DNA from: a virus
DNA length: 64,000 nucleotides
Reading direction: 5' to 3' (one strand)
Virus record (IMG/VR): IMGVR_UViG_3300042887_005053
Coordinates: 62,001 to 126,000 of that record
A program made the position numbers and the translations under genes. The notes below the pieces were generated by a model. It made no database searches, was not told where the DNA came from, and was given only the letters and a program-made list of their open reading frames with translations. Below are positions 18,118 through 26,691 of the stretch, in pieces. Positions within the stretch are counted from its first letter, which is position 1. Each line of letters begins with the position of its first letter.

Positions 18118-18447
18118 TTACCAAGGAGAATCTTCGGTCTCACTTTTTTTCTCTTGCTTTTTCTCTACTGGCTTTTCAACAACAGTTTCTTTGATGATTG
18201 TTGTTGTACCACCGGATTTTTGTTGTTGTGTGTTCTCTTGATTTTGTTGAACATTTACAACTACTGGAGCAGGAGCTGGTTGTACTTGTTCAGTCTTAGT
18301 AGATTCTTCATCATCTGAGTGTCCACCGAATAGGGTTGTTGAGATCCATACTCCGCCTCCGGCGATTACTGTTGTTAAAGTACCAATGATAGTCTTTTTT
18401 AGACCTGACCAAGTACCATCGTTTGTCTCTTGTGTTTCTTCTGACAT
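18118..18447 (-). CDS. Single-span membrane protein with charged tail
   Basis: 109 aa. One hydrophobic segment (about 19-40, rich in Gly/Ile/Thr) is followed by a Pro/Gln/Val linker and a Lys/Glu-rich C-terminus. This layout is seen in spanin-like and TonB-like linkers, but no diagnostic motif is present. It lies 9 nt downstream of the cohesin/T9SS gene. Confidence 0.6.
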   Translation of the reverse strand: MSEETQETNDGTWSGLKKTIIGTLTTVIAGGGVWISTTLFGGHSDDEESTKTEQVQPAPAPVVVNVQQNQENTQQQKSGGTTTIIKETVVEKPVEKKQEKKSETEDSPW

Positions 18448-18456
18448 AATTTTAAT

Positions 18457-20382
18457 TTATTTTTTTATTATTTTACAAGTTTGTGATTGTGAATTAGCTT
18501 TCATATTTGCAAAGTACAAACCACTTGAAAAATTCGATATATTATCTTGATAGATATATTTACCAGCTGGCATATCCTGATTTATAATCATCTGATTAGT
18601 GACACCGTTCGGATCTGAAATATAAATCAAGACCGCTCCTGCATTTTTTACTTCAAACTCCAATGTTATCTCTCCAGTTGTTGGATTTGGATAAACTTGA
18701 AAAACTTGATCGTTCTGACCAGCAACTTTAGTGACAACCACAACACCATTTGAAGGGTTAATATTTAAATCTTTTGAAAATTCATTTCCTGAGAACTTTC
18801 TTGTTGTAAATAATGGTGAAAAATCCCAGTCACTTTGAGGTTGTTTAGCTAAAAATCTTAGTGTAAAGATTTGATCATCATTATTAACTAAATACTCTAG
18901 TTCAGCTGTTGGGTCATATCCACCCCATTCAATAGTATTATCTCTAGTATTTAAGAATGTCAACCACATCATAGTTTTCTCAGAATTCAAAATATCTTTG
19001 AACTCAAGAATTTCAGGATTATACATTACAGCAAGTTGTAAAGAAGATACTTGTTCACCATTAGTTAAAACTTTAACTGGTACTTCAACTAAGTTTCCTT
19101 CACTAACAGTGAGACTCGGCATATTTATTTCTATATCAGATGTTGGAAAATCGTACTGAACTCTTAAATCAATAACATTCTCTGTTGCTGATGGATATTC
19201 TGGGTGGTTTACTTCAACATTTATTGGTGTCAAACGAGCCATGTGGAAACCAGTACCATTTGCATCACCAGGAACTAAAACATAAAATTGAACTGAACTT
19301 GGTTGACCAGGTAAAATATTATACACAAAGTTTGTAACACCTGATATAGAAGATGTATAGTTATTTGTTGGATTTGTAGTAATAGTATTAAACTCTGTTT
19401 GTGTAAAAAACTTTATATCAGATGTAGAGTTAGGCCAAGTTGTAAATCTACCAGCAATTCTACCAAATACGCCATAAGCATCACTAATGGTTACATTGTT
19501 ACTTGAGTTCACATCAGCACTGTAAAAATCAAATCCAGATGGATTAGATGTGCCTAAAACCCATTGATTGATCAACTCAGCATCTGCAGTTGAAATTACA
19601 TTACCAACATTCATAGTGTCTCCTTGAACTGAAATCCTTACATCAAAGAATGTGGTATCGATTGATTCATTAAAAGAAAAATAACCATCTACATTTGTAG
19701 TGTATGTATCATGTATAGACCAAACGCTACCTGTTTTTGGTTTCTTTTCTAAAGCAACAGATAAATTCTTAGCACCAGATCCAGTAACATTTGTGAATGT
19801 GCCTGAAAAATTCAAAGTGTGTAAAAGAAAGTTACCACCATAATTATGTAAACTAAGAGGTAGATCGAAACCTGGTTGAGTCGCAACATAACTTGTGTAG
19901 TTATTAGTTGGTATTAAAGTCGTCCAACTAAGATTGTTTATACTTGTTATATTTGTAAATATAGAACTCTCAACATGCTCAAAGGTCAATTGGAATGTTT
20001 CTCCATTTGATAAACTAAAAGTGCTACTATTACCGGTATAAACTAAAGTAATTGTTATATAACCTTGAGCATTGTTGTCTACATATTGTAAATAAAGATT
20101 CGATGAAGACCCAACTAAATTTACACTACAAGATGTAAAAGCTGTGTTATCATAGAACACTCTAAACTGAGTACCTGTTGTTAAAGTAGTTGTAGTATTT
20201 TGTAGGGTTATCAAAGCAACTGTTTGGCCTTGATTAGTAGTACCAACTGTATAGTTAGTATCGATAATAGCCCAAATGCCATTACTTGGCGCAGGTGGTC
20301 CACTTTGTGAGTAAAGTGAAACTGGTAATGTAGACAACAATGTCAAGATTACCACCGAAAGGACGGATTTCAGTAGTTTCAT
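18457..20382 (-). CDS. Secreted cohesin/dockerin protein with T9SS sorting domain
   Basis: 641 aa. Signal peptide (1-25); beta-rich N-terminal region; a dockerin-like segment near 270-300 (FYSADVNSSNNVTISDAYGV); a cohesin-like domain near 410-545 (EGNLVEVPVKV, LQLAVMYNPEILEF); and a C-terminal domain of about 80 residues with VYPNPTTGEITLEF and SSGLYFANMK, the type A sorting signal of the Bacteroidota type IX secretion system. The product should therefore be moved to the cell surface by host T9SS. It is the first gene of the cassette. A T9SS substrate in a phage-type region is unusual. Confidence 0.85.
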   Translation of the reverse strand: MKLLKSVLSVVILTLLSTLPVSLYSQSGPPAPSNGIWAIIDTNYTVGTTNQGQTVALITLQNTTTTLTTGTQFRVFYDNTAFTSCSVNLVGSSSNLYLQYVDNNAQGYITITLVYTGNSSTFSLSNGETFQLTFEHVESSIFTNITSINNLSWTTLIPTNNYTSYVATQPGFDLPLSLHNYGGNFLLHTLNFSGTFTNVTGSGAKNLSVALEKKPKTGSVWSIHDTYTTNVDGYFSFNESIDTTFFDVRISVQGDTMNVGNVISTADAELINQWVLGTSNPSGFDFYSADVNSSNNVTISDAYGVFGRIAGRFTTWPNSTSDIKFFTQTEFNTITTNPTNNYTSSISGVTNFVYNILPGQPSSVQFYVLVPGDANGTGFHMARLTPINVEVNHPEYPSATENVIDLRVQYDFPTSDIEINMPSLTVSEGNLVEVPVKVLTNGEQVSSLQLAVMYNPEILEFKDILNSEKTMMWLTFLNTRDNTIEWGGYDPTAELEYLVNNDDQIFTLRFLAKQPQSDWDFSPLFTTRKFSGNEFSKDLNINPSNGVVVVTKVAGQNDQVFQVYPNPTTGEITLEFEVKNAGAVLIYISDPNGVTNQMIINQDMPAGKYIYQDNISNFSSGLYFANMKANSQSQTCKIIKK

Positions 20383-20516
20383 AATATAAATATTTTTTTA
20401 TGACTTATATATTTTCATTTTAAAACAAAAAAGAATTCGCTATCTAAATTTTAGAAAATAAACCAACTTTTATTTTAAAAAAGTATATAAAGTCAAAATT
20501 TAATAAATTTATAATA

Positions 20517-20756
20517 ATGAGTAAAGGTAAAAAAGCCAAAGAGCACCGTAGAAAAGTAATGTTGAGAAACGAAAGAATCAAACATGAAAAAAGAAAAATG
20601 CAAAAAGCTCAACAAGAAATGTTGATGAAATTGATCGAACAAGAGAAAGAAAAAGGATCATTCGATGCTCCGGTAATGTCTATGCCAGGATTTGAAGGAC
20701 CAAATCTAGGATTAGATACTAATTCAACTGAGACTGTTACAGGACCACAAATATAA
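20517..20756 (+). CDS. Small basic protein, unknown
   Basis: 79 aa. The first 50 residues are one Lys/Arg/Glu-rich helix (KKAKEHRRKVMLRNERIKHE), the rest is disordered with PGFEGPNLG. A nucleic-acid-binding or scaffold-like role is possible. It is followed by a hairpin terminator, supporting a short single-gene transcript. Confidence 0.65.
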   Translation: MSKGKKAKEHRRKVMLRNERIKHEKRKMQKAQQEMLMKLIEQEKEKGSFDAPVMSMPGFEGPNLGLDTNSTETVTGPQI

Positions 20757-20922
20757 GATCGAGTAGACTTGACTTTTTAGAAGGTGTTAGATTATTTTCT
20801 AACGCCTTTTTTATTTTGAGATTCAAATAACTTCTGATCTTATCAGATTTTTCTTTATCGTGTTTACACAGAGTAAGATATTTATCAACAGTTAAGATAG
20901 AGTTAATTTGTTTGTTTTTCAT
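20737..20922 (-). CDS. Possible small protein, unknown
   Basis: 61 aa, beginning MKNKQINSILTVDKYL. Composition is protein-like and helical (YLTLCKHDKEKSDKIRSYL). It overlaps the convergent 20517 gene by 20 bp and contains the terminator hairpin at 20781-20816, so it may be spurious. No homology is recognised. Confidence 0.4.
   Translation of the reverse strand: MKNKQINSILTVDKYLTLCKHDKEKSDKIRSYLNLKIKKALENNLTPSKKSSLLDLIFVVL
20781..20816 (+). terminator. Rho-independent terminator
   Basis: Stem AAGGTGTTAGA / TCTAACGCCTT (one G-T pair), 6-nt loop, then a T-rich tail. It ends the 20517 transcript. Confidence 0.75.
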
Positions 20923-20972
20923 TGTATAAACATTTTGTGTAAGTCTATATATAAATAAAAAAATTAAAAAAA

Positions 20973-22052
20973 TTGAATACTAAACTAAATATCAATATTG
21001 ATAAAGAAGATCATAACTTAAATGATTACTTATACTGTTGGCATATATTCAAAGAAAGACCCAACAGACTAAATATATTTGACAACTTTGACTCAAAGTC
21101 ATTTACTGAATTCATTAGTAATAAAGAAGTTAAAATTGAATCTTCTTTCTCTGATATTGCTCGTTCTCAATCTGGTGAATTCGTAATAAACGAGAGAAGA
21201 CTTTTGAAATATGATGATTTCATTTTCATCTCATATGTAGAAGTTGATAAAATGTCAACATTAGAAGAAAGTTTAATAACAGATGTATCAATTATCTACT
21301 CAAGTTCAATCGAGATATCTAAGATAAATGATTTGATAAATGAGTTAAACAACTTCTCTGTTGTAGAAGAGTCTGAAGAAGTAGAGGAATCAAAAGTTTC
21401 TGCTGTAACATTTACACCAAATGGTTTAGATACTCTTTCTATATCACTAATACAAGCTGACTATGATAATATTGATTTCTACTATAATGATGATACTATT
21501 AAAGAGTCAGATAAACTAATTAAAATACTAAAGAAAAAATCAAAAAGTTTAAGCTTAGTTTTTGGTGATAGAGGTAACGGTAAGACAACGCTACTTAATT
21601 ACATAAGTTCAAAGATTAAAAAGAATGTTATTTTTATTCCATTAAATCTGATAGAAAGTACAATCAACAATCCTGACTTCCGAAATTTCATTACAAGTCA
21701 CTCTAATTCAATTTTAGTAATTGAAGATTTAGATAACTATTTATTGAACTCAAAATCAACTTATTTCATAAACAATCTATTACAACTAGTTGATGGATTT
21801 CAGTCAGATGATTTAAAACTTCATATTTTATGTAGTGTTAATGTCGACAACATTGATGAAATAGATGAAAATCTTCTTCAGTGTAATAATATTGGAAAGA
21901 TAATTGAAATAAAAAGATTAGAGGCCGACAAAGTAGATGAGTTATGCAAACATTTAGGTCAAAAAAATAAGTTCAAATCTTCACAAAGAGTTGTGGATGT
22001 TTTAAGAAACAATAAAACTAAAGAACCAATTACTGAGATTGGATTCAATTAA
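20973..22052 (+). CDS. AAA+ ATPase
   Basis: 359 aa. Walker A GDRGNGKT at 198-205 and Walker B SILVIEDLD at 246-254 define an AAA-type ATPase core in the C-terminal half. The N-terminal 190 residues are acidic and unrecognised, possibly an adaptor. An in-frame TAA upstream and no early ATG force a TTG start, preceded by an A-rich leader. It heads a run with a coiled-coil protein and a membrane coiled-coil protein. Substrate is unknown; it is not obviously a clamp loader. Confidence 0.8.
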   Translation: MNTKLNINIDKEDHNLNDYLYCWHIFKERPNRLNIFDNFDSKSFTEFISNKEVKIESSFSDIARSQSGEFVINERRLLKYDDFIFISYVEVDKMSTLEESLITDVSIIYSSSIEISKINDLINELNNFSVVEESEEVEESKVSAVTFTPNGLDTLSISLIQADYDNIDFYYNDDTIKESDKLIKILKKKSKSLSLVFGDRGNGKTTLLNYISSKIKKNVIFIPLNLIESTINNPDFRNFITSHSNSILVIEDLDNYLLNSKSTYFINNLLQLVDGFQSDDLKLHILCSVNVDNIDEIDENLLQCNNIGKIIEIKRLEADKVDELCKHLGQKNKFKSSQRVVDVLRNNKTKEPITEIGFN

Positions 22053-22058
22053 TATATA
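22049..22058 (+). promoter_or_regulatory. TTAATATATA box
   Basis: Exact TTAATATATA overlapping the stop codon of the AAA gene, 6 nt before the next ATG. A start from it would give an almost leaderless message. Confidence 0.45.
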
Positions 22059-22064
22059 GTAATC

Positions 22065-22397
22065 ATGATTAATAATTTGACAGAAGAAGCAATTTTAGAA
22101 TATTTGATGACATCTGAGTTCAATGAAGGATTGACACCAGAAGAGCTAAAATTTCTATTATTTAAGTTTAGAAACTATTATAGAGTATTAAATAGTAAAA
22201 ACGATTTTCACAAAGGTCAGATTGATCTAAAGAGTAGGGAAATAAGTCAACTTGAAACTGATAAAGATCGAATCATAAACGAGTTACAGATTTCTAATGT
22301 AAAAATTCAAGAAGAACATAGTATTCTTCTAAAAAGAAAGCTTTCTTGGAAAGAAAGAATTCTTGGAAAAATAATTAATGAAGATGAAAATAAGTGA
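22065..22397 (+). CDS. Small coiled-coil protein
   Basis: 110 aa. Residues about 45-90 form a heptad-like coiled coil (KSREISQLETDKDRIINEL). A basic C-terminus KRKLSWKERILGKI could be amphipathic. No family recognised. It overlaps the following membrane protein gene by 20 bp, so they are probably partners. Confidence 0.65.
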   Translation: MINNLTEEAILEYLMTSEFNEGLTPEELKFLLFKFRNYYRVLNSKNDFHKGQIDLKSREISQLETDKDRIINELQISNVKIQEEHSILLKRKLSWKERILGKIINEDENK

Positions 22398-23511
22398 ATT
22401 TAAAAAACTTGAAGAAAAAATTAAAGAACAAGACTTTAATAAAAGCTTCAAAAATATAAACAAAGTAATGTTTATACTGTCCATATTTGGACATTTTGCC
22501 TCAATTTTCTTGGCTTACTTTTTGGTATCTAAAATTCTATCTGGTGCCATAACGGATAATACAATACTCGTTGGTGTGTCTAGTGTTATTTTATTGGGTG
22601 GCTTAGAACTTCTAAAAAGAGAAATATTTGACAAATTCAGTCTTCAACAAATAAAAATTAAAAGTTTATTCAGCAAAGATGTTTTGCCACTAGCTATTGT
22701 TAGTTTAGTAATTGTTTCTATTTCTTTCTATGCGTCAATTAAAGGTGCTGCCGAATTCTCAAGTAAGTCTAAGGAGATTGAAAAAGAAGTAACAGTAGAT
22801 ATTAAGAATTATGAGGATAGTTTAAAAGCTTTATACTCAACTAAGATTACAGAAGTTGAAAGTCAAATTGCCAATAACAAAACTAAAATTGAAGATAAGG
22901 ATAAAGAACAAACACAAATTGAAAGTTCTGAGCGATTAACATCACAACAGAAAAATAGAGTTAAAGATTTAAAATCCGAGAAAGTTGAATTAAAAGAAGA
23001 AATTAAATCCCTCGAAGACAAGATCGCTTTGTTAAATAGTGAATTACAGAAAGAAGTTTCTGATTTTGAAGAACAAACTAAAACAGAAGGAGAAGAAAAG
23101 AAGTCAGAAAATGAAGACAACTCTTTATTCTTTGTCATCATCTCTACTCTTATAGAACTTGTTATCTTAACTGGAGTTTATTTTAATGAATATTATAAGT
23201 TCAGATCATATGATGAATTCAAAAAGAAAATTGAAAATGATGTTAACTTTCAAAAGTGGTATAATTACAATAAAGTCTTAGACATAATTTACAACACTGA
23301 TACTAAAATAAATGACAAACTACCAAGTGGAAAAACTCTTCAAGACTTGTGTAAAGTAAATGGTATTATTTTACTGAATAAAGACATTACTGATTTGAAC
23401 AAGTTGTTCAATTCTCTTGGAATCATAAAGTCATCAGGTAGCACTAAGTATATTTCAAAAAGTAAAGAAAATGCTCAAGAAATTTTGAAGAATCACTTTA
23501 ATATAGATTAA
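22378..23511 (+). CDS. Membrane protein with long central coiled coil
   Basis: 377 aa. Hydrophobic helices lie near 28-52, 58-78, 101-121 and 256-275. Between the last two is a long Lys/Glu coiled coil (about 125-245). The soluble C-terminal 100 residues are unrecognised. The layout suggests a membrane-anchored scaffold or a sensor of infection stress, but no catalytic domain is seen. A second ATG lies two codons downstream. Confidence 0.7.
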   Translation: MKMKISEFKKLEEKIKEQDFNKSFKNINKVMFILSIFGHFASIFLAYFLVSKILSGAITDNTILVGVSSVILLGGLELLKREIFDKFSLQQIKIKSLFSKDVLPLAIVSLVIVSISFYASIKGAAEFSSKSKEIEKEVTVDIKNYEDSLKALYSTKITEVESQIANNKTKIEDKDKEQTQIESSERLTSQQKNRVKDLKSEKVELKEEIKSLEDKIALLNSELQKEVSDFEEQTKTEGEEKKSENEDNSLFFVIISTLIELVILTGVYFNEYYKFRSYDEFKKKIENDVNFQKWYNYNKVLDIIYNTDTKINDKLPSGKTLQDLCKVNGIILLNKDITDLNKLFNSLGIIKSSGSTKYISKSKENAQEILKNHFNID

Positions 23512-23527
23512 TTTGTGAATTTCGCAA

Positions 23528-23537
23528 TTAATATATA
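23528..23537 (+). promoter_or_regulatory. TTAATATATA box
   Basis: Exact TTAATATATA, 22 nt before the ATG at 23560. Confidence 0.5.
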
Positions 23538-23559
23538 ATATCAAAATATAGTATTCAAA

Positions 23560-24006
23560 ATGAAAATAGCAAATTATAACGATTTCTTAATTTTAGAAGC
23601 AAGAAAGAGTAAAGCCGAGATCGAAACTGCAGTTATAGAGTTCATTAAAAAAGATTCTAAAGTCGAAACAGGTAAAGGTTGGCCAAATGAAAAAAGTCTA
23701 TATTCACTTTCGACTATTATCAAGTCACTAAAAGATGACTTTAAGAGTGAGCAAGTAGCAAATGCTATTACATCTTGTAAAGAGATTAAAAGTATTAATG
23801 TAAAAGTTCCTAAATATGGAAGTTATCCTTATTATTATATTGGTCTATCAGAAGAAGATGCTAAAGAAATAAAGGAAAATTACGAAAAAGAAGTTGAAGG
23901 TGAATCAAAACCGACAAAAAAAGTAGCTACAAAAGAAGTTAAGAAAGCTCCAAAGAAGAGAGTATCACCTTCGAGTAAATCAAAGATTGAAAGAAAAGAA
24001 AAATAA
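23560..24006 (+). CDS. Basic-tailed protein with capsid-targeting-like N-terminus
   Basis: 148 aa beginning MKIANYNDFLILEARKS, a very good fit to the T4 internal-protein targeting peptide (predicted cut ILE|A). A compact middle domain (to about 105) is followed by a Lys/Pro-rich tail of 40 residues (KKVATKEVKKAPKKRV) like a histone tail. A DNA-binding head protein is the likely role. It has its own promoter box and terminator, so it is a single-gene unit. Confidence 0.75.
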   Translation: MKIANYNDFLILEARKSKAEIETAVIEFIKKDSKVETGKGWPNEKSLYSLSTIIKSLKDDFKSEQVANAITSCKEIKSINVKVPKYGSYPYYYIGLSEEDAKEIKENYEKEVEGESKPTKKVATKEVKKAPKKRVSPSSKSKIERKEK

Positions 24007-24010
24007 GTAA

Positions 24011-24040
24011 AAGAGAGAGTTTAACTCTCTCTTTTTATTT
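24011..24040 (+). terminator. Rho-independent terminator
   Basis: Perfect 10-bp stem AAGAGAGAGT / ACTCTCTCTT with a 3-nt loop, followed by TTTATTTT. Confidence 0.8.
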
Positions 24041-24064
24041 TAAAATGAGGGAAAATTGAAAAAA

Positions 24065-24074
24065 TCAATATATA
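24065..24074 (+). promoter_or_regulatory. TTAATATATA-type box (variant TCAATATATA)
   Basis: One-base variant, 21 nt before the ATG of the histone H1-like gene. Confidence 0.45.
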
Positions 24075-24095
24075 CTTCAAAAATAAAATAAAATT

Positions 24096-24326
24096 ATGTC
24101 TAAAGAGAATATGGAATACTTGGACAAGTATGATTACCTATTGAAAGTTCTAACTGAAGAGATTGATATTGATGGTAAAAAAGTAAGACTAAAGGATGAT
24201 TTTGAAAAGTTCTTTATCAAAGGAAATAAAACCGCAGGAACTAGAGTAAGAAAGTTTATGCAGATTCTAAGAAGAACGGCTGAAGAAGTCAGAAATGATG
24301 TTCAAGATTACAAAGATCGTTTATAA
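24096..24326 (+). CDS. Histone H1/Hc1-like DNA-binding protein
   Basis: 76 aa. The segment FFIKGNKTAGTRVRKFMQIL followed by RRTAEEVRNDVQDYK closely follows the Bacteroidota/Chlamydia Hc1-like histone H1 pattern (KGNKxAGxRxRKxxQxxK). That family condenses DNA. Here it could compact phage DNA or mimic the host protein. It is flanked by its own promoter box and terminator, so it is expressed alone. The match is strong by eye but the N-terminus is longer than I expect. Confidence 0.75.
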   Translation: MSKENMEYLDKYDYLLKVLTEEIDIDGKKVRLKDDFEKFFIKGNKTAGTRVRKFMQILRRTAEEVRNDVQDYKDRL

Positions 24327-24333
24327 ATCACAG

Positions 24334-24364
24334 AAAGACCTCACATTGTGAGGTTTTCTTTTTT
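24334..24364 (+). terminator. Rho-independent terminator
   Basis: Stem ACCTCAC / GTGAGGT with a 3-nt loop, followed by TTTCTTTTTT. Confidence 0.75.
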
Positions 24365-24372
24365 AATATATA
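24363..24372 (+). promoter_or_regulatory. TTAATATATA box
   Basis: Exact TTAATATATA, 25 nt before the ATG at 24398, immediately after the preceding terminator. Confidence 0.5.
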
Positions 24373-24397
24373 CTGGAAATATAAAATTTTAATTCAA

Positions 24398-24979
24398 ATG
24401 AAAAAATTTAGTAAGGTTTCTGGCTTCGAAGTCAATGAAGAACCAAAAGTTAATAATAAGAAAGACCAACAGATTGTTGCAGTAAAGTCTAAAATTTTCA
24501 AATTGATTGATGATTTTTTAACTATTCAATCTTATGGATCAGCTCATAGAGATTTGTTAAACACATCAGTGAAAATTGTTGGAAAAGAAATGTTTGCCGA
24601 TGCTCTTTTAGATTTTATGGCAGATGAAAACTTGATGAATCAGATAAAGGCTTTAGAATCATTAAAACAAAATAACAAAGATTGGGAAACTATTGACAAT
24701 AAAATAAATCAACTTGAAACAGAAAAAGAATCTAATAATCTTTTAGTTGAAAAGGTAACAGAAGTCAAAAGTGTTAAAAATTTTATAAATTCTTATTTAG
24801 AGAATGATAATTTTAGTGAAATTGCAGAAATGTATTCAGAGAGATTAGTATCTAAGGAGAAAATTCAACTAAAGTCAATCATTTCGGAAAAGCTTTCTGA
24901 AAAAGAATTGGATAATGATAAAAAAAGTAAACTATTACTATTGTCTGAAATATTAAATAAAAGGTCAAACGAAATTTAA
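24398..24979 (+). CDS. Helical protein, unknown
   Basis: 193 aa, mostly alpha-helical and charged, with coiled-coil tendency around 95-125. The N-terminus MKKFSKVSGFEVNEEP is a loose match to the shared packaged-protein peptide (possible cut VNE|E). It is followed 3 nt later by the 252-aa gene. No family recognised. Confidence 0.65.
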   Translation: MKKFSKVSGFEVNEEPKVNNKKDQQIVAVKSKIFKLIDDFLTIQSYGSAHRDLLNTSVKIVGKEMFADALLDFMADENLMNQIKALESLKQNNKDWETIDNKINQLETEKESNNLLVEKVTEVKSVKNFINSYLENDNFSEIAEMYSERLVSKEKIQLKSIISEKLSEKELDNDKKSKLLLLSEILNKRSNEI

Positions 24980-24982
24980 TTT

Positions 24983-25741
24983 ATGTCTAATAAATCAGCT
25001 CAGTTAGATTTACTCAGCGAAGTCTGTAATTTAACAATAATCAATCAATTGGTTGAAACACATTGTGTTGAAGAATCTATAGGTCAAATAGAAGTATCAA
25101 AGACTATTAAAGACCATGATGCTGTGAGACACATAAATGAAACTATTGATTATAAACTTAAACAACACAGACTCATTATTAAAAAACACAAACATAATTC
25201 TGTAGTTATATCAGATCTTCCAATTAGTAACACAATATCGAGTAATAAATCAACTTGTGAGTGTATATCATCTGATATTAATCAAATATTCATAAATGAA
25301 CTAAAGTCCTTTAAGAACATACAAACTTTTGAATATGATTTTTTCAAACAAAGTTTTTTCAAAAGAATTTTCAATCCGAACACCGACGAAAAACTTACAC
25401 AACATATCATAGAATTAGGAAAAGATTGTTCTTGGATCATTGTGCCAACATTCTTATATGAAATAATTGTCGACTCAGAATGGTTTCAACCTTCAAACAT
25501 GAAAGAAGATTCTTTGATATTCAATGTTGGGAAATTAGATGAAATACAAGTCTATTTAAATCCAGATGAAGATGAGTCAGTAGTATATTTTGGAAACTAT
25601 GACTCAACTACAATTTTGATAAATAAGAATATTCAAGATGAAGATCTAAAAATTTGTTCCTTATTTAAGGAAGGAAGATCATTAATAGTTGAATATTTAT
25701 TTTTAGAAACAGGAAGAACGAAACTATTAAAGGTTAGTTAA
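24983..25741 (+). CDS. Unknown protein
   Basis: 252 aa. The first 95 residues contain several His and Cys without a clear metal motif. From about 100 on, it looks like a folded alpha/beta domain (IIELGKDCSWIIVPTFLYE, EDESVVYFGNYDSTTILIN). Co-transcribed with the gene before it. The 3' end overlaps the convergent gene by 15 bp. Confidence 0.65.
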   Translation: MSNKSAQLDLLSEVCNLTIINQLVETHCVEESIGQIEVSKTIKDHDAVRHINETIDYKLKQHRLIIKKHKHNSVVISDLPISNTISSNKSTCECISSDINQIFINELKSFKNIQTFEYDFFKQSFFKRIFNPNTDEKLTQHIIELGKDCSWIIVPTFLYEIIVDSEWFQPSNMKEDSLIFNVGKLDEIQVYLNPDEDESVVYFGNYDSTTILINKNIQDEDLKICSLFKEGRSLIVEYLFLETGRTKLLKVS

Positions 25742-26620
25742 AAGATCATCTAAAAGAGAATTTCTTACTTCTTTAACACTATCAAAGTATCTAAAGTTAT
25801 ACTTTTGAGATCTACCTTTATCATTCATAATAACTACTTTAAGAACGCCATTTTCTAAACTTTTGGAAATTAAATTGTAATATGAATTTATTGTTAACTC
25901 ACCAAAGTTATTTGGCAATTCAATACACTTGATTTTTTCTCCTGGTTCAATTTCCAACATTTTAGATCTTAGTTCGTTTCCAATTCTTTGAATGAGATTG
26001 TCATAATTAATTTTAAGAAAATCAGACTTCGAATCGTTGAGTTGTTGAGTGATGAAAGAAACAATATCTTGTGTTTTTTGTATTTCAAATTTAATTGAGT
26101 TATCGGGTTCGGGTAGAGAGTTTATATACCAATTGCATATACGGTGGTATTCTTCGACTTCTATTTCGTTTTGAATGACAAAATTAGCAATAATCGGAGA
26201 GCTTAAAACCAAGTTATCACTATAGTGCCATCTACTACGCTTACGAGATCTATTAGTTAAAAGATCCCATCTTTTTGAATTTATTAGATTGCCAAAAGAT
26301 TTTACACTCTTATTCTTTAGCGATTTTTTAGCAAAATCATCTTTAGAGTTCTCAACAAGAACAGATTGAAAGTCTTTAACTTTAATTTTATCAGTGTAGT
26401 ATACCTGTTGATTTCTTTTCTGTGTATAAATACAAAATTCAATGAAGTCCATATAGATTGATAAACCGTAGTTTTGACACTCTCTTTTAAGTATATCAAA
26501 CTTCGAGTCTCTTATCTCTTGTTCTAAGCATAAAGAAAAATCCTTCAAAATTGGATAGAATTCTTTAATTTTCTCTATTTTTTCTAAATTACCTATAATT
26601 ATGTCTTTTGTGATCTTCAT
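25727..26620 (-). CDS. Unknown protein under a host-type promoter
   Basis: 297 aa, basic and mixed alpha/beta, with an RSRKRSRWHYSD stretch in the middle. No motif I can assign. It is preceded by a good Bacteroidota-type promoter rather than the TTAATATATA box, so it may be expressed early by unmodified host RNA polymerase. Early host-takeover function is an inference from that alone. Confidence 0.65.
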   Translation of the reverse strand: MKITKDIIIGNLEKIEKIKEFYPILKDFSLCLEQEIRDSKFDILKRECQNYGLSIYMDFIEFCIYTQKRNQQVYYTDKIKVKDFQSVLVENSKDDFAKKSLKNKSVKSFGNLINSKRWDLLTNRSRKRSRWHYSDNLVLSSPIIANFVIQNEIEVEEYHRICNWYINSLPEPDNSIKFEIQKTQDIVSFITQQLNDSKSDFLKINYDNLIQRIGNELRSKMLEIEPGEKIKCIELPNNFGELTINSYYNLISKSLENGVLKVVIMNDKGRSQKYNFRYFDSVKEVRNSLLDDLLTNL

Positions 26621-26625
26621 AGATA

Positions 26626-26656
26626 CAAAGATAGTAAAATTATCTTGATTACCAAA
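26626..26656 (-). promoter_or_regulatory. Bacteroidota-type promoter (TTTG-N19-TATCTTTG)
   Basis: On the minus strand TTTG (26656-26653), 19 nt, then TATCTTTG (26633-26626), matching the -33 TTTG and -7 TAnnTTTG elements known for Bacteroidota. It ends 5 nt before the ATG at 26620, so the message would be nearly leaderless. Confidence 0.55.
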
Positions 26657-26676
26657 ATCAAATTAATAATACATTT

Positions 26677-26686
26677 TTAATATATA
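26677..26686 (+). promoter_or_regulatory. TTAATATATA box
   Basis: Exact TTAATATATA, 5 nt before the ATG of the amidoligase-like gene; divergent from the host-type promoter at 26626. Confidence 0.5.
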
Positions 26687-26691
26687 GAACT

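Noticed and set aside
12294-20382. Host chromosomal fragment or chimeric join
   Set aside because: Ends are tightly packed with phage genes (shared stop bases at 12294-12297), base composition looks the same, and no integrase or att repeats are seen. It cannot be excluded without reads.
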